DNA of 64,000 nt from Nitrosopumilus sp. b1 (GCF_014078545.1 NZ_MU078723.1:62001-126000), one strand, 5' to 3'. Counted from the first letter of the stretch, positions 6,200-15,118 are shown. Numbers and translations are program-made. The notes: generated by a model not told the origin, from the sequence alone.

Positions 6200-7408
6200 A
6201 TGAATCCATCATATGAAGAAATTCAAAAAGCAGATTCTATGCGGGGTTCAGACATTAGAAAAACACCATTAACATTTTCACCAACTTTTAGTTCTATGAC
6301 AGGAGCAGAAATTTATCTAAAATCAGAGTTTCAACAAAAAACAGGTTCGTTTAAAATTAGAGGCGCATATTATAAAATCAAATCATTAAGTGAAGATGAA
6401 AAGAAAAATGGAGTGATTGCTGCATCTGCAGGAAATCATGCACAAGGAGTTGCATTTGCTGCATATAGAGAGAAAATTTCATGCACAATAGTTATGCCAA
6501 AAAATGCATCGCCAGCTAAAGTAGCTGCAACCATAGGATATGGCGCTAAAGTTGTTTTAGAAGGTGCAAATTATGACGAAGCTTGGAAGAAGGCTCAAGA
6601 AATTTCAAAGCAAACAGGTGCAAAAATCATCCATGCATTTGATGATCCTCAAATTATTGCTGCCCAAGGAGTCATAGGATTGGAGATTTTAGAAGACCTA
6701 CCAGACGTAGATGAAGTTTATGTTCCCATAGGAGGAGGAGGTCTAGCGGCTGGAACATTAATCGCAATAAAATCAAAGAATCCAAAAGTAAAGGTGATTG
6801 GAGTTCAATCAGAATCATTTCCAGCTATGAAAGAATCAGTGAATAATGGAAAGATTGTAGCCAAAGGAGGAGATAGAACAATTGCAGATGGTATTTCAGT
6901 AAAAAATCCAGGCGAGTTAACATATTCAATTATCAAAGAATTGATTGATGATATCGTACTAGTTAATGACGCTGAGATTATCAAGGCAATGTTTTTGCTA
7001 ATGGAGAGAGCAAAAATTGTTGTAGAGCCAGCAGGAGCAGTTGGGCTAGCATATCTGTTACATAATAAACCATCACCTGGAAAAAAAATTGTAACAATTT
7101 TAGCTGGGGGTAATGTTGACATGTATCTTTTGGGTCAAATTGTAGACAAAGGTCTTGCCGCAGTAGGGAGATTATTAAAAATGTCAATCTTGCTACCGGA
7201 CAGACCAGGAGCTCTAAAAGAAGTAGTTGATGAAATTACATCTGCAAATGCAAACATTGTGGAAGTGGTACATGATAGATTAAGTTCTGCCATCAATGCT
7301 GGTTCTGCCGGAGTAATACTTAGTTTGGAAACTCAGGGAAAAGATAGCGCTGACAAACTAATTGATCATCTAAAAAGAAAGAATATTCAATTTAAATTAA
7401 TGACCTGA
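6200..7408 (+). CDS. ilvA: Threonine dehydratase with C-terminal ACT domain
   Basis: PLP enzyme that deaminates threonine to 2-oxobutanoate, the first step of one route to isoleucine (or a catabolic step). Seen in the 402 residues: PLP lysine K52 in GSFKIRGAYY, the cofactor-binding ASAGNHAQGVAF, the phosphate-binding glycine loop VPIGGGGLAAG, and a C-terminal ACT domain from about 328 (SILLPDRPGALKEVVDEI) that normally senses an amino acid such as isoleucine or valine. An AT-rich box at 6171-6177 is placed for a leaderless transcript starting at the ATG. Its stop overlaps the 3' end of convergent purE by 12 nt. Confidence 0.93.
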   Translation: MNPSYEEIQKADSMRGSDIRKTPLTFSPTFSSMTGAEIYLKSEFQQKTGSFKIRGAYYKIKSLSEDEKKNGVIAASAGNHAQGVAFAAYREKISCTIVMPKNASPAKVAATIGYGAKVVLEGANYDEAWKKAQEISKQTGAKIIHAFDDPQIIAAQGVIGLEILEDLPDVDEVYVPIGGGGLAAGTLIAIKSKNPKVKVIGVQSESFPAMKESVNNGKIVAKGGDRTIADGISVKNPGELTYSIIKELIDDIVLVNDAEIIKAMFLLMERAKIVVEPAGAVGLAYLLHNKPSPGKKIVTILAGGNVDMYLLGQIVDKGLAAVGRLLKMSILLPDRPGALKEVVDEITSANANIVEVVHDRLSSAINAGSAGVILSLETQGKDSADKLIDHLKRKNIQFKLMT

Positions 7409-7984
7409 TTGCTTGAATTTTTTCTTAACAAATTTACTCAGTCCGTGTTTTTTTAATTCATCAGATTCCTTTAGAACAGATTTGTATTGATCAATTTTAT
7501 GATTTTTCAATTTTATAGCTAAATCAGGAAATTGGTTTGAAAGGATTTTCATAGAGTAAATTGCAGCATTTGCAGATTTATTCACACCTACACTTACCAC
7601 AGGAGAACCAGTAGGCATTTCAGATATCGATAATAATGAATCTAGACCGCCAAATGCTGAAAACTTGCTTTTTTCAGATTTATGGTCGTTTTTATCATTA
7701 TACACTAAGATTGGAACCCCAATGACGGGAATAATAGTATGCGATGCTATCATTCCTGGAAGATGAGCAGCACCTCCAGCCCCTGCAATAATTACTTTAA
7801 AGCCACTTTTTTCAGCATGCTCAGCATATTCTACTAATCTGGTAGGGGTTCTGTGTGCAGAGACAATTTGGTCTTCGTGTTTTACACCAAATTTATCCAA
7901 AATTTCAGCCGCATTATGCATTATTCTGCTATCCGAGCTAGAACCCATAATGATGCCTACGAGTGGTTTTTTACTATAGCTCAC
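7397..7984 (-). CDS. purE: 5-(carboxyamino)imidazole ribonucleotide mutase
   Basis: Converts N5-CAIR to CAIR in purine synthesis, acting after PurK. Seen: GIIMGSSSDSRIM at the N-terminus, SAHRTPTRLVEYA with the catalytic His, and GAGGAAHLPGMIASHTIIPVIGVP, all hallmarks of class I PurE. At 195 residues it is slightly longer than typical, with a basic C-terminal tail. PurK lies 1.1 kb away on the other strand, separated by a TrmB-like regulator gene, an arrangement that suggests divergent control from the region 7985-8221. Confidence 0.94.
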   Translation of the reverse strand: MSYSKKPLVGIIMGSSSDSRIMHNAAEILDKFGVKHEDQIVSAHRTPTRLVEYAEHAEKSGFKVIIAGAGGAAHLPGMIASHTIIPVIGVPILVYNDKNDHKSEKSKFSAFGGLDSLLSISEMPTGSPVVSVGVNKSANAAIYSMKILSNQFPDLAIKLKNHKIDQYKSVLKESDELKKHGLSKFVKKKFKQSGH

Positions 7985-8221
7985 AAATCAGAAAGGCGAT
8001 TTTGATGTTATTATCTATACTGCCGGGAAACTATCTAGCCATATAGATCATAATTTTTTACCTTTGAACACCCATAGGCATTAAAAAAACTGAAAATCTA
8101 TGCCTAATTTTTACTAAAAAATCAATTTTACGCCTATTTTGATCGTATATCCGATCAGTCTAATCAAAAGATCTTAACCTTGGCACAATATTAGGATCTC
8201 AATATCGATCAGAAATTAACA
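7985..8221. promoter_or_regulatory. Divergent control region between purE and a TrmB-like gene
   Basis: This 237-nt spacer holds two sets of repeats. TAGGCAT (8075-8081) and ATGCCTA (8100-8106) form an inverted pair, and a third related word, ACGCCTA, is at 8130-8136. Separately, ATATCCGATCAG (8147-8158) and ATATCGATCAG (8202-8212) are near-identical direct repeats, the second just before the regulator's ATG at 8222. Their location fits operator sites, most simply for autoregulation by the adjacent TrmB-like protein; this is inference. Confidence 0.5.
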
Positions 8222-9064
8222 ATGGCTGAAAAACAGATTACGATTTTTGATAATACCGAATCGCTTCATCAGGATTATAAAATCAAAGTGGATGAACTAC
8301 AAGAAAATCTGATCAAATTCAACTTAACCCCGAATCAATCAAAAGTTTACATATTTTTAGGAAAGTATGGGTCAAAAACTGCTCCTGAAGTTTGTAAAGC
8401 ATTAAAAATCGCAAGAACTGAAACATATCATCTCTTATCGACGCTCCAAAGCAGAGGGATAGTTTCTGCAACATTTGAACATCCTATAAAATTTTCAGCG
8501 TTACCAGTAGACAAAGCGATGAAGACTCTAGTAAACTCAGAAAAAGAGCGAATTAAGAGTTTAGAAGAACAAGAAAAAGACATCATGAACATATGGGATA
8601 AAATCCCAAATTTTCTTTCTGACGAGTCAGATAATCATGAAGATAAATTTCAAATGTTACAAGGAATTAACCCAATTAAGAGTAAATTAATTGAAATGCT
8701 CGATACTACAGAACATGAAATTCTTTTAGTAGGTTCAGAAAAAGATCATCTTAGACTATACCATTCTAATGATTTTAATAAAATTAATAAGAAAAATATT
8801 AACATAAAAATTTTAACAACATGCACTGATAAAACGACATATGTTTTTGATGAAATAAAAAATAAAGAATTAAAACAAATTTCTAAACATATGGATAAAA
8901 AAACATGTTTTGTTATAAAAGATAAAAAAGAAATCATATTCTATACCAAAAATAATCACGATAGACCAGATGATTCATCAGCTATGTGGACGGATTCTAC
9001 TGCAATGATTTCTTCAATGGAATTATTATTTGAATTCATGTGGAAGTCATCTAAACTAATCTAG
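8222..9064 (+). CDS. TrmB-family transcriptional regulator
   Basis: 280 residues with an N-terminal winged helix typical of TrmB regulators: LTPNQSKVYIFLGKYGSKTAPEVCKALKIARTETYHLLSTLQSRGIV, followed by a coiled-coil linker (about 105-130) and a C-terminal phospholipase-D-like effector domain containing EILLVGSEKDHLRLYH. It is more distant from the two other TrmB-like proteins of the window than those are from each other. It sits between purE and purK, so control of purine genes is possible. The direct repeats 8147-8212 just upstream may be its own operator (inference). Confidence 0.85.
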   Translation: MAEKQITIFDNTESLHQDYKIKVDELQENLIKFNLTPNQSKVYIFLGKYGSKTAPEVCKALKIARTETYHLLSTLQSRGIVSATFEHPIKFSALPVDKAMKTLVNSEKERIKSLEEQEKDIMNIWDKIPNFLSDESDNHEDKFQMLQGINPIKSKLIEMLDTTEHEILLVGSEKDHLRLYHSNDFNKINKKNINIKILTTCTDKTTYVFDEIKNKELKQISKHMDKKTCFVIKDKKEIIFYTKNNHDRPDDSSAMWTDSTAMISSMELLFEFMWKSSKLI

Positions 9065-9109
9065 CACCAGACAACATTAACTATTTTTAGTCGATAGATC
9101 AAGAAAATA

Positions 9110-10264
9110 ATGATGGCCATAATTCTTGGAATCATAGGAGGAGGACAACTTGGAATGATGCTGACAGAAGCTGCAAAAAACATTCCCGAAAAAATCTCCA
9201 AGGTAATTGTATTAGATCCTACTGAGAATTGTCCAGCATCTATTGCAGGTGCTGAACAAATAATTGCAGATTTCAAAGATGAAAACGCCATTAAAGAGTT
9301 GGCAGAAAAGTCAGATGTTTTGACATATGAAATAGAGTCAGGAAATAGTGATGTCCTAAAATCTTTAGAGTCTAAAGTAATTATCAATCCTTCACCAGAT
9401 ACGCTAAAAGTTATTCAAGATAAATATACTCAAAAATCATTTTTACGTCAAAATGAACTTCCAGTAGGGGATTTTATCAAGATAGAATCAAAAGAGGATT
9501 TAGTCCATAATTTGGAAAAATTTGGTTTTCCAGCATTGTTAAAAATCAGAAGGGATGCATATGATGGGAGAGGAAATTTCAAAATAAACAACAAAAATGA
9601 AATTCAAAATGCAATTAGTTACTTTGATGGAAAACCCACATACCTAGAAAAATTTGTTGATTACAAAATGGAAGTATCTGTAATTGCAGCAAGAAACACA
9701 CATGGTGAGATCAAAACATTTCCAGTAGTTGAAAATATTCATGAAGATAATATTTTGAAAATGACAATAGCACCAGCTAGAGTATCAGAAAAAATATCAC
9801 AAAAAGCAAGTGAAATTGCAATTAAAACAATGGACGTACTAAAGGGCGCAGGTGTTTTTGGAATAGAGATGTTTGTAACAAAAGATGATTCAATCCTAAT
9901 TAATGAAATTGCACCTCGAGTACATAATTCTGGTCACCACACATTACAATCTAGTAAAACATCACAATTTGAACAACATTTGAAAGCAATTTTAGGCTCA
10001 GAGTTAGGAGATACAGATTTAATTTATCAAACAGTAATGTGCAATATTTTAGGACCTAAAAATTTTCAGGGAGAGTACAAGCCAGTAAAAATTTCTCAAA
10101 AAAATATTTTTTTGAAAATGTATAATAAATTAGAATCAAAACCCCAACGGAAGATGGGTCATTTTAACATGGTAGATTTCCAAAATAATGAAACAATTAC
10201 TAATATGATAGAAAAGGTTGAAGAAATTAGTGAAGAATTGACCCTACAACCAATTGATGGATAA
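9110..10264 (+). CDS. purK: 5-(carboxyamino)imidazole ribonucleotide synthase
   Basis: ATP-grasp enzyme that carboxylates AIR to N5-CAIR with ATP and bicarbonate. Seen: the N-terminal dinucleotide-like GIIGGGQLGMML, the ATP-grasp region FPALLKIRRDAYDGRGNF, the EKFVDYKMEVSVIAAR strand and the metal-binding NEIAPRVHNSGHHT. Length (384 residues) is normal. It partners PurE, encoded upstream on the other strand. A 45-nt gap separates it from the TrmB-like gene, so both may share a transcript. Confidence 0.95.
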   Translation: MMAIILGIIGGGQLGMMLTEAAKNIPEKISKVIVLDPTENCPASIAGAEQIIADFKDENAIKELAEKSDVLTYEIESGNSDVLKSLESKVIINPSPDTLKVIQDKYTQKSFLRQNELPVGDFIKIESKEDLVHNLEKFGFPALLKIRRDAYDGRGNFKINNKNEIQNAISYFDGKPTYLEKFVDYKMEVSVIAARNTHGEIKTFPVVENIHEDNILKMTIAPARVSEKISQKASEIAIKTMDVLKGAGVFGIEMFVTKDDSILINEIAPRVHNSGHHTLQSSKTSQFEQHLKAILGSELGDTDLIYQTVMCNILGPKNFQGEYKPVKISQKNIFLKMYNKLESKPQRKMGHFNMVDFQNNETITNMIEKVEEISEELTLQPIDG

Positions 10265-10391
10265 AATGTCAGTTCAAAAAATTACATACTAGGGGAAATA
10301 ACCATCCAATTAATCATTAGTTTGGGAAAAATGGTCATAACGACAAACAACAACCAACAAAAACCACAAAAAATTCAGACGATTTTTGAAT

Positions 10392-10396
10392 GGAGG
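10392..10396 (+). promoter_or_regulatory. Shine-Dalgarno GGAGG that decides the TrmB start
   Basis: GGAGG lies 8 nt before the ATG at 10405. This makes 10405 the start of the regulator, rather than the in-frame ATG at 10390 that overlaps the GGAGG itself. Confidence 0.7.
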
Positions 10397-10404
10397 CAAA
10401 CAAA

Positions 10405-11211
10405 ATGAGTACAGAATCAAATCTGGCTACAGAATTGTCATATTTTGGATTGGATGAAACCGATTCAAAGATGTACTTGGGCCTACTAAGAATAGGTTCA
10501 TTGACTGTAGGTAAGATTTCGACAAAATTAGAAATTGACAGAGGTAAGGCATATCGTTCTCTTAACAAATTAAGAGACATGGGTTTGATTACAACTACAT
10601 TTTCTAATCCAACAATTTGCGAAGCAGTAACACCATCAGATGCACTGACATCAGTAATTCAAAGAAAAGAAGATGAAGTAACAACCATGCAAAAGCTCTC
10701 ACGAAAAATTATTACAGAGTTAAAAGAACTCAAACGTCCAGAGGAGATTTCAGAAGTTTCTTCAATATCCATAGTACAAGGACGTTCCAACATCTACTCC
10801 AGAATTGGAAAAATGATACAAGAGTCATCAAAAACTATCTACATAATGACTACCGCAGAAGATGTACTGAGAATGTATCACACGGCAATTCCTGAGAAGA
10901 TAAAACTTTGTAAGAAGAACGGAGGAACAGTCAAAGTTCTCACATATGCAGAAAGTGACAACATCATACCACTGATTGACAGACTAGGCGCACATGAGAC
11001 GAGGATAGGAAAACTACCATCCAAAAGCAGAGTCATAGTTGAAGAGAAAGGACAACTCATCATGTCAGGATCCATTAAGGAAACAATGGATCTAAATGAA
11101 GACACAGACTCTATTCTATATACAAATTCTGCAGAGATGATAAACAATATGCACAGTCTTTGTCAACATCTATGGAAGAAAGCAAAGCCACTAAAAGTTC
11201 TGAATGCCTAA
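10405..11211 (+). CDS. TrmB-family transcriptional regulator
   Basis: 268 residues from the ATG preceded by GGAGG. N-terminal winged helix: LSYFGLDETDSKMYLGLLRIGSLTVGKISTKLEIDRGKAYRSLNKLRDMGLI; a helical linker follows (about 90-115), then an effector domain with SIVQGRSNIYSRIGKMI and TTAEDVLRMYHTAIPEKIKL. It is a clear paralog of the protein at 14278-15096 over its whole length. The 120-nt region before it lacks an obvious palindrome but is rich in AAC/ACA words (10335-10375). Effector and targets are unknown. Confidence 0.87.
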   Translation: MSTESNLATELSYFGLDETDSKMYLGLLRIGSLTVGKISTKLEIDRGKAYRSLNKLRDMGLITTTFSNPTICEAVTPSDALTSVIQRKEDEVTTMQKLSRKIITELKELKRPEEISEVSSISIVQGRSNIYSRIGKMIQESSKTIYIMTTAEDVLRMYHTAIPEKIKLCKKNGGTVKVLTYAESDNIIPLIDRLGAHETRIGKLPSKSRVIVEEKGQLIMSGSIKETMDLNEDTDSILYTNSAEMINNMHSLCQHLWKKAKPLKVLNA

Positions 11212-11333
11212 TGGTAGATCTTTTGAAAACTACCTCAAATTTTTATTATTTTCGTATTAAGTTCAGTTTATTTCTTCGCACAAGCTTGTTATTAAATAAA
11301 AAAATTGTCCAAATGATATAGGATGGGGAAACA

Positions 11334-12032
11334 ATGATCGAGTCCTTAATAGAAATTACAAACATTCGAATCATCCTAGCTTTAACTATGTTAGGAATAG
11401 CATCATACACCGATGTATCTAAAAGAGAAATTAATGATTTGATATGGATTGTGTTTAGTATATCTGGAATCGCACTCTTATTTTTAGAACCAGAATTTAT
11501 GGACAGTATCTATTTAATGGTAATTTCATTAATAGTTGCCCCATTTGTTCTACTTATCTGGAGATTAGGTTTGTTTGGTGGAGCTGATGCATTTGCTGTA
11601 ATATCTTTGGCAATACTTGCACCACAGATTACACTTTCGGAAAATATGATTAGTCCATTCACTGTTTTAACAAATGCAATAATTTTTTCAATTATTCCAA
11701 TGTTTGTGAATTTATCACGAAATCTAATTTTAATTGCTCAAAAAAAGAATATTTTTGAAGGATTCTCGGAAACAAAAAGTAGAAGAATCCTTGCAATGCT
11801 TATTGGATACAAAGCATCAAATCCAAAGTATTGCTTTTCCATTGAAAAAAAGGCAGGAAAAAAGAAAAAATTGAATTTATCTCTTCAACATGCAGAATAT
11901 GCAGAGTTTTGCAATAAGCCAGACACGTGGGTTACTCCTGGCATTCCATATATGCTGTTTATTTTAGGAGGATTTCTAGTTCAGTTATTCTATGGAGACA
12001 TAATTTTTAGTGTATTTGGATTATTCACATGA
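11334..12032 (+). CDS. A24-family prepilin/preflagellin peptidase
   Basis: Membrane aspartyl protease that removes class III signal peptides from type IV pilin-like or archaellin precursors. Of 232 residues, about six hydrophobic stretches are seen. The two catalytic Asp residues are Asp27 in SYTDVSKREINDL and Asp85 in GLFGGADAFA, matching the family pattern (D near the end of the first helix; GxxD). A soluble lysine-rich insert lies at about 160-190. No pilin or archaellin gene is nearby; a histidine kinase gene follows after 19 nt. Confidence 0.85.
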   Translation: MIESLIEITNIRIILALTMLGIASYTDVSKREINDLIWIVFSISGIALLFLEPEFMDSIYLMVISLIVAPFVLLIWRLGLFGGADAFAVISLAILAPQITLSENMISPFTVLTNAIIFSIIPMFVNLSRNLILIAQKKNIFEGFSETKSRRILAMLIGYKASNPKYCFSIEKKAGKKKKLNLSLQHAEYAEFCNKPDTWVTPGIPYMLFILGGFLVQLFYGDIIFSVFGLFT

Positions 12033-12051
12033 ATTACTCTGAAAAATTTGT

Positions 12052-13158
12052 GTGTTTGAATACAACAAACATAGGATAATAGGAAAAGTTTTAGAAATTA
12101 AATCGAGCATATTGCAAGTACCAAAAGAAGAAACTCCTAATGAAAATTTAGCAGAATTAACAGCAAAGGCGTATTATGAATTAGGTATTGCAAAATCGGA
12201 AATGGAGGAAAAAGAATCCCTCATTAAAGAATTAGCCCAGCAATCAAGTGAACTTTTCAATAAAGAAAAAAAGATGAGTACTGATGTGAAAGAAAAAATA
12301 CTGTTTTTGCAAGAATTAGCTTCATCATTAAGCAAAAAAAATGAAGAGTTAGAAAGAAAAAATAAAGAATTAGAAAAACAAAAAGAACAAAACGCGAAAT
12401 TAACAATTGATCTTAGGAAAAATTTGGAAAAGGTACTAGTCAAAGAAAAAGAGATAGAAATTCATCGAGATCAATTAGCAAGACAAGTTGATGAAAAATC
12501 AGGAGAGTTAGAAAAATCAGAAAGATTGGCAGTGATAGGGGAATTAGCATCAAGAATGGCCCATGATTTACGAAACCCATTATCTACAATAAAAAATGTA
12601 GTTGAAATAATCGAATCAAAACCGAGAATGAAAATTGAAGAAAAACTACAATATTATGGAAAATTAAGAAGAGCAATTGAACGAATGTCCCATCAAGTAG
12701 ATGATGTATTAGATTTTGTTAGAACCACAGAATTAACATTAGAACCGACATCAATTCTTAATATAATTAGAATGTCAAAGGACAACATCATCATTCCAAA
12801 TGATGTAACAATAAATATCGAACAGAATGATGCCAGAATTTATTGTGATAAAAGAAAACTGGAAGCAGTTTTTACTAATTTAATAATGAATGCAATTCAA
12901 GCAACAGACACTGTTGGAACAGTTAATGTAAGAATTATGGATAATGGGGCAGACGTAATGGTTGCAGTTGAAGATTCAGGCAAAGGAATTCCAAATGATG
13001 TTTTACCAAAGATTTTTGATCCATTATTCACAACAAAGCAAACAGGCACTGGGCTCGGATTATCAATTTGTAAGAACATCATAGAACAGCATAATGGAAG
13101 TATAAGTGTAAAAAATCATCCTACAACCTTTGTTGTGAGACTGCCAAAGAATTCATAG
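12052..13158 (+). CDS. Cytoplasmic sensor histidine kinase
   Basis: 368 residues without membrane segments. Residues about 35-165 form a long Glu/Lys-rich coiled coil; the dimerisation box has His171 in RMAHDLRNPLSTIKN; the ATPase part shows the N box (NLIMNAIQ), G1 (DSGKGIPND), F (FDPLFTTK) and G2 (GTGLGLSI). It is therefore a soluble kinase whose input is probably the coiled coil or a partner. No response regulator gene lies beside it. GTG start at 12052; its stop overlaps the frame of the next gene's upstream extension. Confidence 0.92.
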   Translation: MFEYNKHRIIGKVLEIKSSILQVPKEETPNENLAELTAKAYYELGIAKSEMEEKESLIKELAQQSSELFNKEKKMSTDVKEKILFLQELASSLSKKNEELERKNKELEKQKEQNAKLTIDLRKNLEKVLVKEKEIEIHRDQLARQVDEKSGELEKSERLAVIGELASRMAHDLRNPLSTIKNVVEIIESKPRMKIEEKLQYYGKLRRAIERMSHQVDDVLDFVRTTELTLEPTSILNIIRMSKDNIIIPNDVTINIEQNDARIYCDKRKLEAVFTNLIMNAIQATDTVGTVNVRIMDNGADVMVAVEDSGKGIPNDVLPKIFDPLFTTKQTGTGLGLSICKNIIEQHNGSISVKNHPTTFVVRLPKNS

Positions 13159-13217
13159 TGTTAAAAATAATTAAAAATCATTATAGATTTATTAATTACA
13201 AACAAGGCCAGCGTGAT

Positions 13218-13610
13218 ATGGCAGTAAAAGTTTCAATAGTTTTAACAGGAATTGCCATAGGCTTACTAGTAATTTATGCAGCAGACGTTGCTGCCGGTAT
13301 GATGTCGGAAGATCGTTTAGGATTTTTACCATTTGATCATATGGCTCGTGGCGTTGGTCTGGGTATGCCATCAATAATTTTGCCAATTATTGCATTTTTT
13401 ATTTCAAGAAAAGAACCTTCCAAGGCATTAGGTGGATTAATCATTATTGCAGGAATTCTGATAATAATAGGTGGAATAGTTGTTTTAGCTATGCCCTCAC
13501 CAGTAGAAGCAGGTACAGAAGAGAGAAGTGTGATATCTCAAGTTGGTCCTCTATTTGGAACAGGTGCTTTCATTACTGCATTAGGCGCCATAAAGTTAAA
13601 GAAATCATAA
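13218..13610 (+). CDS. Small integral membrane protein (about 130 aa)
   Basis: Four hydrophobic segments are visible: VSIVLTGIAIGLLVIYAADVAAG, GMPSIILPIIAFFI, LGGLIIIAGILIIIGGIVVLAM and a C-terminal GTGAFITALGAI. The frame is open from 13158, but the ATG at 13218 gives a more ordinary start. A segment with Pro and acidic residues (MPSPVEAGTEERSV) probably loops outside. It is followed by a zinc-binding micro-gene after 13 nt and a DedA gene, suggesting a membrane-related operon. No family is recognised. Confidence 0.65.
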   Translation: MAVKVSIVLTGIAIGLLVIYAADVAAGMMSEDRLGFLPFDHMARGVGLGMPSIILPIIAFFISRKEPSKALGGLIIIAGILIIIGGIVVLAMPSPVEAGTEERSVISQVGPLFGTGAFITALGAIKLKKS

Positions 13611-13623
13611 AAAAAGATGATTT

Positions 13624-13755
13624 ATGCCAATTTGTACCAAATGCGGTGCCGAAGTATCTAAGGTACGTGATTGCGAACATACCAATGACCAAGAGTATTG
13701 TACTGAATGCTATACAGAACTTCATTATTATCTGACGGAACAAGAAAATAATTGA
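13624..13755 (+). CDS. Zinc-binding micro-protein (43 aa)
   Basis: ATG at 13624, 43 residues, MPICTKCGAEV...YCTECYTEL: CxxC at 4-7 and CxxC at 26-29, plus Cys17 and His19, a plausible zinc ribbon or B-box-like site. Its TGA overlaps the TTG start of the DedA gene (TTGA at 13752-13755), so translation is probably coupled. Function unknown. Confidence 0.65.
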   Translation: MPICTKCGAEVSKVRDCEHTNDQEYCTECYTELHYYLTEQENN

Positions 13756-14276
13756 ACGAAATTGAATCATTTATTCAATGGATTACAGAATTAATTTCAG
13801 AGCATCTATTTTTTGGAGTATTTTTAGCAGCACTAATTGAAACTGTTTTTCCACCAATACCCACATTAGCAATTTTTCCAGTTGCAGGATACATAGCATC
13901 ACAAAGTGGCATTGAATTGTTTCAAGTCATATTACTTGGAATTGTTGGAGGTATCGGAGCTACGATAGGTTCCACGGTGATTTATTTTGTAGCTTATTTT
14001 TTAGGAAGGAAAGCACTTTTGAAATATCTTAGGTATGCAAGAATTTCTGAAGAAAAATTAGTTAAAATCGAAAGATGGTTTGAACGACATGGTGACAAAA
14101 CAGTATTTTTTGGAAGAATGGTTCCAGTAATGAGGGAAATGATTTCAGTTCCTGCAGGATTATTAAAAATGAATATTGGAAAATTTTTGTTATTCACATT
14201 TTTAGGGTCATGTGTTTATAGTACAGGGGTAATTCTAGCAGGATACTTTTTTGGCGTTTCAGTATTTGGGAATTAA
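13752..14276 (+). CDS. DedA-family (VTT-domain) membrane protein
   Basis: 174 residues with the DedA layout: an amphipathic re-entrant segment FLAALIETVFPPIPTLAIFPVAGYIA, a glycine-rich segment GIVGGIGATIGSTVIYFVAYFLGRK and the family signature FFGRMVPVMREMISVPAGLLKM, then a last membrane helix. DedA proteins act in lipid (undecaprenyl-phosphate or phospholipid) translocation and membrane homeostasis (family knowledge); the archaeal substrate is unknown. TTG start overlaps the stop of the preceding zinc micro-gene. Confidence 0.9.
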   Translation: MNEIESFIQWITELISEHLFFGVFLAALIETVFPPIPTLAIFPVAGYIASQSGIELFQVILLGIVGGIGATIGSTVIYFVAYFLGRKALLKYLRYARISEEKLVKIERWFERHGDKTVFFGRMVPVMREMISVPAGLLKMNIGKFLLFTFLGSCVYSTGVILAGYFFGVSVFGN

Positions 14277-14277
14277 A

Positions 14278-15096
14278 TTATTTACTTAAAATCGTAGTTT
14301 TTGTTTTCTTCCAAATTTGCTCACATAAACTGAACATATTTTCTATCATTTCTAAGGAATCTGAATAAAGAATCGATTCAGATTGTTCCGTTAAAGAGTT
14401 TGTTTCTTTTATTGCTCCTGACATTAGCAAATGTGCTTTATTCTCTACAATAATACGACTCTTTGATGGAAGAGTTCCAATCCGAATATTGGAGATACCA
14501 TATTGGCTTGAAAGATTTTGCAATATTTCTGAGTTAGTATCTACAGCAATATTGATACTCACGTTTTTTTGAATTGCAAGTTTGATTTTTTCAGGAATAG
14601 CTGTTTGAAACATTCTAGATAGATCTTCAGCAGTAGTGACTAGATAGACAGTATTTTGTGCATCTTGAATTAATTTTCCAATTCTTGCATAAATGCTATT
14701 TCTACCTTCAATAATTGAAAATGCTGATGCGGCTTGAGATGCAGTCGGTCTAGTAATTTGTTCTAACTCTTTCTCAATAGTTTTTGCTGCATGCCTCAAT
14801 TCGGAAATTTTTGTCTTTTTTTTCTCTATAATCATCATAAAGGCTTCTTCGGGTTTTACCGCTTCACAAGATGTGATTTTGGAGTTATGCAAGATTACCA
14901 TTCCCAAATCTTGTAATCTCTCCATTGCACGATAAATTTTACCTCGATCAACTTCTAGCTTGGTTGCAAGTTCACTCATCGTAGAAGGTCCAAATTCTAA
15001 TAATGTAAGATAAATTTCAGAATCAGTTTTTTCTAATCCAAAATAAGATAGTTCGTCTTTGATCTCTTGATAAAGATCAGAATCAAATGCCCCCAT
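14278..15096 (-). CDS. TrmB-family transcriptional regulator
   Basis: 272 residues: winged helix LSYFGLEKTDSEIYLTLLEFGPSTMSELATKLEVDRGKIYRAMERLQDLGMV, helical linker, then effector domain SIIEGRNSIYARIGKLI and TTAEDLSRMFQTAIPEKIKL. It matches the protein at 10405-11211 nearly end to end, so they are paralogs. A 16-bp palindrome 7 nt upstream of the ATG (15103-15118) is a likely operator. It is divergent from a sugar nucleotidyltransferase gene, which may be its target; TrmB proteins commonly sense sugars, but the ligand here is unknown. Confidence 0.87.
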   Translation of the reverse strand: MGAFDSDLYQEIKDELSYFGLEKTDSEIYLTLLEFGPSTMSELATKLEVDRGKIYRAMERLQDLGMVILHNSKITSCEAVKPEEAFMMIIEKKKTKISELRHAAKTIEKELEQITRPTASQAASAFSIIEGRNSIYARIGKLIQDAQNTVYLVTTAEDLSRMFQTAIPEKIKLAIQKNVSINIAVDTNSEILQNLSSQYGISNIRIGTLPSKSRIIVENKAHLLMSGAIKETNSLTEQSESILYSDSLEMIENMFSLCEQIWKKTKTTILSK

Positions 15097-15102
15097 CAGT
15101 AT

Positions 15103-15118
15103 GAGAATATGAGTATTC
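15103..15118. promoter_or_regulatory. Palindromic operator candidate upstream of TrmB-like gene
   Basis: AGAATA and TATTCT flank the spacer TGAG. The palindrome starts 7 nt before the regulator's ATG (15096) and lies in the 91-nt divergent spacer before the nucleotidyltransferase gene, as expected of an autoregulatory site that could also act on the neighbour. Confidence 0.5.

Noticed and set aside
6200-7408. Diaminopropionate ammonia-lyase or serine racemase as alternative for the PLP enzyme
   Set aside because: The C-terminal ACT domain and the overall motif order fit threonine dehydratase better.
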